A stretch of DNA of 29,755 nt from Desulforhopalus sp. (lineage in GTDB: Bacteria > Desulfobacterota > Desulfobulbia > Desulfobulbales > Desulfocapsaceae), in assembly GCA_023231425.1 (NCBI GenBank), contig JALNVI010000034.1, positions 1-29,755 of the forward strand. The letters are read 5' to 3'. A program made the position numbers and the translations under genes. Numbering within the stretch: the first letter of the stretch is position 1; each line of letters begins with the position of its first letter. Below are positions 24,122 to 29,755 of the stretch, in pieces. The notes under the pieces are model-generated. The model searched no databases. It saw only the letters and a program-made list of their open reading frames with translations, and was not told the DNA's origin.

Positions 24122-24460
24122 GTTTTCACCTTTGGGGACATTGAATAATCGCCCATCTTCTTAATTACAGTCAAAAATTTATTCCAGTCTTTTTGTCTTT
24201 TGCTTTTCCCTTTCTCCTGTATCCTTTCCCCCTTTTTCGTCCTTCCCGCTTTAAATTACAAAATCTTTATTTTCAAATGCTTTTTGCTTTTCTTCGTGTT
24301 CCTTCGCGTTCTTCGCGGTAAAAAAATTGTCTTACCGCTTTTTGCTTTTTCCTTTTCTCCTGTCTCCTGCTTCCCCTTTTCCGCCCTTCCCGTTTCAATT
24401 TCGCTCAAATCTTTGTCCTTAAATGTTTTGGCCCACGAATTTTTGAGAAGTTACGAGCTG
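24122..24460. repeat. Mosaic intergenic repeat block between the phosphomannomutase gene and manC
   Basis: This 339-base gene-free spacer starts with the arm GGGGACATTGAATA (24134-24147) and the module CGCCCATCTTCTTAATTACA (24151-24170), which recurs near 6766 and 29625. Then come pyrimidine tracts, a CTTCGCGTTCTTCGCGGT block (24305-24322) and a module (24383-24431) that is the reverse complement of 20847-20900. It ends with TTTTTGAGAAGTTAC (24442-24456), repeated at 28703-28717. Confidence 0.8.
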
Positions 24461-25819
24461 TCACCCCCGGATAATTGCCAGCAGTTCCGCTGTTTTCCGC
24501 TCCAGCAGGGCCCGGTCGCCGCGGCTCTCCACGTTAAGACGCAGCAGGGGTTCGGTATTGGATTTACGGATATTGAAGCGCCAGTCGGGAAAGGCTGTCG
24601 AGAGACCATCCACTTCGCTCTTTTCACCGCTGGCAAAGTGTTTCTCCACCTCAGCAATCACCGCATCGGCATCGGACACTGTGCTGTTTATCTCTCCAGA
24701 AACAGGGAATGCGGCTATCCGCTCCGCCACCAGTTCACTGAGTCGCCTGCCAGTGCGGCTGACCAGGGAGGCAATAAGCAGCCAGGGAATCATCCCGGAA
24801 TCACAGTAGCCGAAATCCCGGAAATAATGGTGGGCGGACATCTCCCCGCCGTACACCGCGTCTTCTCTGCGCATCCGATCCTTAATAAAGGCGTGGCCGG
24901 TGCGAGTGATAATCGGTTTTCCACCTGCTGCAGCAATGACCTCTTCGCTGTTCCAGGTCAGGCGCGCATCATAGAGAATCTTGCTGCCCGGCGCACTCTT
25001 CAGCATCTCCTGCGCCAGCAGGCCGACGATATAATACCCCTCAATAAATTCGCCCCGCTCATCCCAGAAAAAGCAGCGGTCAAAGTCGCCATCCCAGGCA
25101 ATTCCAAAATCAGCACCGGACCGGCGCACCGCTTCGGCGGTCTCCTCTCTCCTCTCCGGCAACAGCGGGTTGGGCACCCCCTTAGGAAACGTGCCATCCG
25201 GCTGGTTGTTAATTTTAACGAAGGTGACCGGAAGGACCTTTTCAAGGCGGTCAACAATTGCTCCAGCGCAACCGTTACCGGCATTGGCAACAAGGGTCAG
25301 CGGCTTCAGTTCAGCGATATTCACATACCCGAGCAGATGCTCAATGTAGTGAGACTTGTTGTCACGGGCGGTAATTGTTCCACGGCGGCCCTGCGGAGCG
25401 GGTTCGCGCCCCTCCTCCAGCAGACTTTTCATCTCCAGCAGACCGGATTCACCGGTCACTGGTTTCGCCCCGCGCACCACAAACTTCATGCCGTTGTAAT
25501 CCTGCGGGTTATGACTGGCAGTAACCACCACGCCGCCGTCCACGCCCTCTTCTTCAAGGCTGAAGGCTGCGTGGTAAATCTCCTCTGTACCGCAGAGACC
25601 AAGGTCGAGGACATCAACACCCATCTCTGTCAACCCCTCCATCAGTGCCGCCGCCAGCTCCCCGCTGGAGAGGCGGATATCCCGCCCGACGACCACCTTT
25701 GTCAAGCCATAGACCCCCGCGAAAGCTCGTCCGATTCGCCGGACAAGCCCGGCATTCAGTTCGGACGGCACCCTGCCGCGGATATCGTAGGCGGTAAAAC
25801 ATGCAAGCCTGTCAGCCAT
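24461..25819 (-). CDS. manB: Phosphomannomutase (ManB/CpsG-like)
   Basis: This 452-residue cytosolic phosphohexomutase converts mannose-6-P to mannose-1-P for ManC. The catalytic serine loop is VVTASHNPQDYNGMK (about residues 98-112), the metal loop is AWDGDFDRCFF (about 240-250), the sugar-binding loop is GGEMSAHHYF (near 322-331) and the phosphate-binding loop is RKSNTEPLLRL near the C-terminus. The GEMSAHHYF form is typical of phosphomannomutase/phosphoglucomutase of the AlgC/CpsG group, so phosphoglucomutase activity is possible too. I chose the ATG at 25819 (MADRLACFTAYDIRG, with AAGGA upstream); the longer ORF start at 25921 would overlap the divergent rfbA leader. Confidence 0.92.
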   Translation of the reverse strand: MADRLACFTAYDIRGRVPSELNAGLVRRIGRAFAGVYGLTKVVVGRDIRLSSGELAAALMEGLTEMGVDVLDLGLCGTEEIYHAAFSLEEEGVDGGVVVTASHNPQDYNGMKFVVRGAKPVTGESGLLEMKSLLEEGREPAPQGRRGTITARDNKSHYIEHLLGYVNIAELKPLTLVANAGNGCAGAIVDRLEKVLPVTFVKINNQPDGTFPKGVPNPLLPERREETAEAVRRSGADFGIAWDGDFDRCFFWDERGEFIEGYYIVGLLAQEMLKSAPGSKILYDARLTWNSEEVIAAAGGKPIITRTGHAFIKDRMRREDAVYGGEMSAHHYFRDFGYCDSGMIPWLLIASLVSRTGRRLSELVAERIAAFPVSGEINSTVSDADAVIAEVEKHFASGEKSEVDGLSTAFPDWRFNIRKSNTEPLLRLNVESRGDRALLERKTAELLAIIRG

Positions 25820-25923
25820 TTGCCATTCCTTTTCAGTGTAATTTCGTATATATTGGCGCCTTGTAAATGTGCAGAATTCATTGAATGTACCCCTTTTTAC
25901 CAACAACTTCAATTTGGTCATCC

Positions 25924-26811
25924 ATGAAAGGAATAATCCTCGCCGGAGGATCCGGCACCCGTCTCTATCCCATCACTCGCGCTATCTCCAAACAGATGAT
26001 TCCGGTATATGACAAACCGATGATTTACTACCCGCTGTCGGTACTCATGCTTGCAGGAATACGTGAAATTCTTATCATCTCCACGCCGAAGGATCTGCCG
26101 CTCTTTGAGCAGCTTTTTGGCGACGGTTCCCACCTCGGCCTCTCCATTGAGTATGCAAAACAGCCGAAGCCGGAGGGGCTGGCACAGGCCTTCCTCATCG
26201 GCCGGGAGTTCATCGGCAACGATTCCGTCTCCCTGATTCTCGGCGACAACATCTTCTTCGGCCCGGGATTTACACGAATTCTCCGTGACGCGGCAGAACT
26301 GAAAACCGGCGGACTCATCTTCGGCTACCTCGTCCGCGACCCCAAACGTTACGGCGTTGTTGAGTTTGATAAAGACCGGCGAGTAATCGGCATTGAGGAA
26401 AAACCCGCTGCTCCAAAATCGAAATATGCCGTTCCAGGTCTGTATTTCTACGACAATGAAGTCGTAAAAATTGCCGAAAACGTTACCCCTTCCCCCCGCG
26501 GCGAACTGGAGATTACCGACATCAACAACGAATATCTGCGCCGCGGCTCCCTGAAGGTGCAGCCACTCGGCCGCGGCTTCTGCTGGCTCGACACCGGAAC
26601 CCATGAGTCGCTGCAGCAGGCCTCAAGTTATATTGAGGCAGTGCAGGAGCGGCAGGGGCTGAAGGTGGCCTGTCTCGAAGAGATCGCCTGGGAACTGGGC
26701 TATATCAGCCTCTCAGACGTGGAGGCGCTGGCTCAGGATATGCTGAAAAATCAATATGGCCAGTATCTGATGGATTTTGTCGCACAACAGCGGCTGGAGG
26801 AAATAAAATGA
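25924..26811 (+). CDS. rfbA: Glucose-1-phosphate thymidylyltransferase
   Basis: This 295-residue cytosolic enzyme joins glucose-1-P and dTTP to give dTDP-glucose, the first step to dTDP-rhamnose. The signature GIILAGGSGTRLYPITRA (residues 3-20) is followed by SKQMIPVYDKPMIYYPLS, LGDNIFFG and ITDINNEYL, with the GFCWLDTGTHESL motif near residue 220. Length and motifs are standard. The ATG at 25924 gives the canonical N-terminus; the upstream in-frame ATG at 25885 does not. The Shine-Dalgarno sequence is poor. It is divergent from the phosphomannomutase gene and overlaps rfbD by four bases. Confidence 0.95.
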   Translation: MKGIILAGGSGTRLYPITRAISKQMIPVYDKPMIYYPLSVLMLAGIREILIISTPKDLPLFEQLFGDGSHLGLSIEYAKQPKPEGLAQAFLIGREFIGNDSVSLILGDNIFFGPGFTRILRDAAELKTGGLIFGYLVRDPKRYGVVEFDKDRRVIGIEEKPAAPKSKYAVPGLYFYDNEVVKIAENVTPSPRGELEITDINNEYLRRGSLKVQPLGRGFCWLDTGTHESLQQASSYIEAVQERQGLKVACLEEIAWELGYISLSDVEALAQDMLKNQYGQYLMDFVAQQRLEEIK

Positions 26812-27689
26812 AAATTCTCATTACTGGAGCCGGCGGCCAGCTCGGCCGCGACTGCCAGAGTGTCATGGCGGAACACGAAATACTACCCTGTACCCGTAGA
26901 GAACTTGATATCGCCAACGCCGATGCGGTAACCTCTCTGCTGGAGAAAGAACGGCCGCAGGTAATTATCAACGCCGCCGCCTATACCGCTGTAGATAAAT
27001 GCGAAACGGAAAAAGAAGCGGCCCGCCTCGGCAACACAAAGGGACCACAAAACCTCGCCACTGCCGCCGCGCACATTAACGCACGGCTGCTGCACGTCTC
27101 CACCGACTACGTTTTTGACGGCGAGCGTCAGGTGCCACAGAGCTATCTCGAAAGTGACCCGACCTCACCACTGAGTGAATACGGCCGCAGCAAACTGGCC
27201 GGAGAGCAGGCGATTGCAGCCTCGGGATGCAACGCCGCCATCCTGCGCACCGCGTGGCTCTACTCCGCCCACGGCGGGAACTTTCTCAAAACCATGCTGC
27301 GTCTCGCCCTCGCCGACGGAAAGCGGGAGCTGAAAGTGGTCAATGACCAATATGGCTCACTCACCTGGTCCCGTTCGCTGGCGAAACAGCTCGCCCTGCT
27401 GCTCAATTCCGACATCACCGGCGTAATTCATGCAACCAGTGAAGGCTATGGCACCTGGTATGAGGGGGCGTGTTACTTTCTCGACCGTCTCGGCGTACCA
27501 TACACCATGCGACCCTGTACCACCGAAGAATACCCCACTCCGGCGCACCGCCCCCATAACTCCATTCTCGAAAACGGCGTCCTCAAGGCTGCAGGAATCA
27601 ACGTCTTTAAGAGCTGGCAGGAGCATCTTGACGATTTCACCGGTGAGTTTGGCGAGCAGCTCATTGGTGAAGCAAAGGCCTCACTTTGA
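26808..27689 (+). CDS. rfbD: dTDP-4-dehydrorhamnose reductase
   Basis: This 293-residue NAD(P)H-dependent short-chain-type reductase carries out the last step to dTDP-L-rhamnose. The Rossmann motif ITGAGGQLGRD (residues 4-14), NAAAYTAVDKCE, the STDYVFDG motif with its catalytic Thr/Asp region, and YGRSKLAGE (catalytic Tyr/Lys) are visible. The C-terminal RPHNSILEN matches RP..S substrate-binding residues. It is translationally coupled to rfbA (ATGA). The middle genes rfbB and rfbC are missing here and must be elsewhere. A hairpin terminator follows. Confidence 0.95.
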   Translation: MKILITGAGGQLGRDCQSVMAEHEILPCTRRELDIANADAVTSLLEKERPQVIINAAAYTAVDKCETEKEAARLGNTKGPQNLATAAAHINARLLHVSTDYVFDGERQVPQSYLESDPTSPLSEYGRSKLAGEQAIAASGCNAAILRTAWLYSAHGGNFLKTMLRLALADGKRELKVVNDQYGSLTWSRSLAKQLALLLNSDITGVIHATSEGYGTWYEGACYFLDRLGVPYTMRPCTTEEYPTPAHRPHNSILENGVLKAAGINVFKSWQEHLDDFTGEFGEQLIGEAKASL

Positions 27690-27696
27690 AACTAAG

Positions 27697-27728
27697 GGGG
27701 ATCTTGAAGGGTCCCCTGAAGCTTTTTA
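27697..27728 (+). terminator. Terminator between convergent rfbD and cvpA
   Basis: GGGGATC pairs with GGTCCCC (two G-U or weak pairs) around TTGAAG, followed after four bases by CTTTTT. It partly overlaps the 3' end of the convergent cvpA gene. Confidence 0.5.
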
Positions 27729-28364
27729 CTTCGGCGTTTCCGCCGCATCCTGTTTCGGCGCGACTGGCGGAAGTGTCTGCTCACCACCGATCAGGGCTGT
27801 ACCAATATATTTTTTCACCTGGCTCATATCGATGGCCGGAGTCTTCTGTTCCAGCGACTTGCGGACATTTGAATCACTGATGAAGTTTCGCGTGTAATCC
27901 GAGGCCTCGTTGAGCAGGTCACAGGTAGCACATTTGCGCAACATATCATTCTCCGGCGCCAGTAAAGTCCCGAAAATGAGGTGCAGCAAAACCACAATCA
28001 TCACTCCCTTGAGAAAACCCACCACCCCGCCAAGAAGATGGTCGAACCAGCCCGTGAGGGTCATCGAGATAACAACGCTGAGCAGCCTGCCAATCAGCAT
28101 GACGATGAGATAGGTGGCAATGAAGAGAATGACGTAGGCGGCGAGAAAGATTATCTTCGGATTATCCGACACATTATGGAGCATCGGAAAGATCTCTTCG
28201 TGGTATTGACTCGCAACAAAGTAGCCAAGGTAAAGGGCCAGCAGCGCCGTCACCTGTTTAACCGCCCCCACCCAGAGCCCCCGGGCAACAAGCAGGGCCA
28301 GAATGCCGAGAATAACCATGTCATACGTCGTCAGCGGTCCGAGCAGTTCATGAACATTGTTCAT
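27726..28364 (-). CDS. CvpA family membrane protein
   Basis: This 212-residue inner-membrane protein has four predicted helices: MVILGILALLVARGLWVGAV, an ALLALYLGYFVAS segment, IIFLAAYVILFIATYLIVML and FLKGVMIVVLLHLIF. The order and the conserved GLWVGAVKQ and FLKG segments match the CvpA family, first named for colicin V production but probably involved in envelope homeostasis. A hydrophilic C-terminal tail (about residues 150-212) contains CATC. AGGAG lies 10 bases before the ATG at 28364; an in-frame GTG at 28373 is too close to it. The gene is convergent with rfbD. Confidence 0.85.
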   Translation of the reverse strand: MNNVHELLGPLTTYDMVILGILALLVARGLWVGAVKQVTALLALYLGYFVASQYHEEIFPMLHNVSDNPKIIFLAAYVILFIATYLIVMLIGRLLSVVISMTLTGWFDHLLGGVVGFLKGVMIVVLLHLIFGTLLAPENDMLRKCATCDLLNEASDYTRNFISDSNVRKSLEQKTPAIDMSQVKKYIGTALIGGEQTLPPVAPKQDAAETPK

Positions 28365-28436
28365 AGGTTTCACACTCCTTTATTTTATGAGTTTTATAAC
28401 TTTTGAAAAAGTTGTGAAAAAAGACAAAGACAAGGG

Positions 28437-28720
28437 CCATTACCGCGAAGAACGCGAAGAGTAAAAATAGAACAACAGTAATTTCCTGTTTAATTTAAAA
28501 ATCTTTATTCTCAAAGGCTTTTGCCCTCCTTCGCGTTCCTTCCCGTTTTAATTTGTCCTTTCAGAATGTTACACACACAAAAGACAACTTTCAGGCAAAC
28601 CTTCTACAAGAAACAACAGGGTCCCTTGAATATGAACGAAATACAAGAGTATTCAAGATACCCAATATACTGATATCGTTATTATTTTTTTCCACGGTTT
28701 TTTTGAGAAGTTACACGTTG
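28437..28720. repeat. Mosaic intergenic repeat block between cvpA and mutM
   Basis: This block holds an ACCGCGAAGAACGCGAAGAG module (28442-28461) with the AATAGAACAACAGTAATTTC extension also seen at 21134 and 4280. An ATCTTTATTCTCAAAGGCTT module follows, then TTCGCGTTCC, palindromic element copy 4 and TTTTTGAGAAGTTAC (28703-28717). The remaining spacer bases to mutM show nothing else. Confidence 0.8.
28619..28663 (+). repeat. Copy 4 of the imperfect palindromic element, both arms clear
   Basis: The left arm GGGTCCCTTGAATA and right arm TATTCAAGATACCC are reverse complements at 12 of 14 positions and enclose TGAACGAAATACAAGAG. This is the most symmetric copy and defines the element. It ends 106 bases upstream of mutM. 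Confidence 0.75.
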
Positions 28721-28769
28721 AACAGCTAAATAATGGCAGAAATGAGAAAAACAGCAAGGATTATTTACC

Positions 28770-29594
28770 ATGCCCGAACTCCCGGAAGTTGAAGTAATTC
28801 GCATGGGTCTTGAGCCCCATCTCGTCGGTCGCAGACTGGAAAGTTTCTACAGCAGCGGCAAGGCACTGCGCGCCCCCGTTCCAGCAAAAGAGCTGGCAAC
28901 ACTCTGCGGCAGGCGGATTACTGCTGTTCGCAGGCGTGGTAAATACCTGCTTCTTGATCTCGACAACGGTGAACTGCTGGTCTTCCACCTCGGCATGACC
29001 GGCAACCTGGGGCTCTTTCCGCAGGGTGCACCGCGCCGCCTCCATGACCACCTTGAATTTCTGCTTGATGACAGTACTCTACTTCGTTACCACGACCCGC
29101 GCCGCTTCGGACGGGTGGCACTGCTTGCCACCGGTGATGAGAGCGCGCGGCAGGTCTTTTTTCGCACCTGCGGGCCGGAGCCGCTCGGCGGGCGCTTCAC
29201 CGCGCAATGGCTGAAGGAAAAGGCAAAAGGACGGAAGATTTCCGTGAAACCCTTCATCATGACCAGCGGAGTTGTGGTGGGAATTGGCAACATCTACGCA
29301 AACGAATCTCTTTTTGCGGCCGGGATTCGTCCGCAGCGCAGTGTAGCAAAGATTACCATGAAGGAGTGGCAGCAACTGGTGGAATGTATCAGGAAGACCC
29401 TGCAGTTCGCCATTGAATGCGGCGGTTCTACCATCAGTGATTTTCGCAGCGCGGATCAGCAGAGCGGATATTTTCAGATGAATTTTCAGGTCTATGGCAA
29501 GGCGGGCGAACCGTGCAGGAGATGCGGCAGACATATTGAGAAAGAAGTGCTCGGCGGACGCTCAAGCTACTTCTGCCGCAGCTGTCAGAAATAG
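28770..29594 (+). CDS. mutM: Formamidopyrimidine-DNA glycosylase
   Basis: This 274-residue base-excision repair enzyme removes 8-oxoguanine and formamidopyrimidines. MPELPEVEVI gives the catalytic Pro1/Glu2 (after Met removal). RRRGKYLLLDLDNG carries the beta-elimination lysine near residue 57, FHLGMTGNL is the void-filling Met region and GIGNIYANESLF is the H2TH motif near residue 170. The C-terminal zinc finger (EPCRRCGRHIEKEVLGGR, then FCRSC) is complete. Length is typical. AAGGA sits upstream of the ATG. No terminator hairpin is evident downstream. Confidence 0.96.
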   Translation: MPELPEVEVIRMGLEPHLVGRRLESFYSSGKALRAPVPAKELATLCGRRITAVRRRGKYLLLDLDNGELLVFHLGMTGNLGLFPQGAPRRLHDHLEFLLDDSTLLRYHDPRRFGRVALLATGDESARQVFFRTCGPEPLGGRFTAQWLKEKAKGRKISVKPFIMTSGVVVGIGNIYANESLFAAGIRPQRSVAKITMKEWQQLVECIRKTLQFAIECGGSTISDFRSADQQSGYFQMNFQVYGKAGEPCRRCGRHIEKEVLGGRSSYFCRSCQK

Positions 29595-29623
29595 CGCCGA
29601 GGGAGCATCGAAGAACCAGTCTT

Positions 29624-29755
29624 TCGCCCATCTTCTTCGCTACAGTCAAAATTAAAAGGAGAGAAAGGAGACGGGAGAAAGGGAAAGGCAAAAGACGGAA
29701 AGACTGGATGGCCAACGAAACACACTAAACACACGAAAGGATAAGGCCTTTTTGA
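29624..29755. repeat. Mosaic intergenic repeat block at the window end
   Basis: The module CGCCCATCTTCTTCGCTACA (29625-29644, matching 24151 and about 6766) is followed by a purine tract (29658-29684), AAAGGCAAAAGACGGAAAGAC and TGGCCAACGAAACACAC. The block continues past the window edge. Confidence 0.72.

Noticed and set aside
24200..25927. 575-codon + strand ORF opposite the phosphomannomutase gene
   Set aside because: The - strand frame has all phosphohexomutase motifs; the + frame is low-complexity with no family features and runs through the repeat spacer.

Overview
The window is a chromosomal segment of about 53% GC (estimated by eye) from a Gram-negative bacterium. The outer-membrane export genes, the Bacillus-type glutamine synthetase beside glnB/glnD and the repeat-rich spacers fit a Desulfobacterota lineage, perhaps Desulfobulbales-like. 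That placement is inference; there is no rRNA or other decisive marker here.

Layout. (1) 101-4004, + strand: a four-gene peptide/nickel-type ABC importer operon (two permeases, two ATPases); no substrate-binding protein is visible. (2) 4005-4522: a mosaic intergenic repeat, then a Cof/YbiV-type HAD phosphatase (4523-5335). (3) 5386-6465: a decayed IS30-family element with recognisable terminal inverted repeats and a transposase broken by a stop and several frameshifts. (4) 6466-14627: a regulatory-looking spacer, a small secreted protein made of 14-residue repeats, a strong terminator, then an exopolysaccharide export/polymerisation module: beta-barrel outer-membrane protein, Wza-type export protein, Wzc-type tyrosine autokinase and a Wzy/WaaL-type ligase/polymerase with a TPR tail. 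(5) 14735-16108: a CadC-like ArsR regulator with no obvious target, tRNA-Arg(UCU) and a DUF721/DciA-like protein. (6) 16239-20707, - strand: nitrogen control, glnA (non-adenylylatable GSI-alpha type) and the glnB-glnD operon. (7) 21384-29594: MtnA-type isomerase, GDP-mannose precursor genes (manC, phosphomannomutase), dTDP-rhamnose genes rfbA-rfbD, cvpA and mutM.

How it fits together. ManC, the phosphomannomutase, RfbA and RfbD make nucleotide sugars that the 7.5-14.6 kb export module could consume. No glycosyltransferase, flippase, rfbB or rfbC is present, so the pathway must be completed elsewhere.

The most unusual feature is non-coding. A family of mosaic intergenic repeats (heptamer purine tracts, GCGAAGAAC-type 9/10-mers and several AT-rich modules) fills spacers at 4-4.5, 20.8-21.4, 22.5-22.7, 24.1-24.5, 28.4-28.7 and 29.6-29.75 kb. 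A separate ~41-45 bp imperfect palindrome recurs four times, always in the same orientation upstream of a + strand gene. Neither is explained by the genes.
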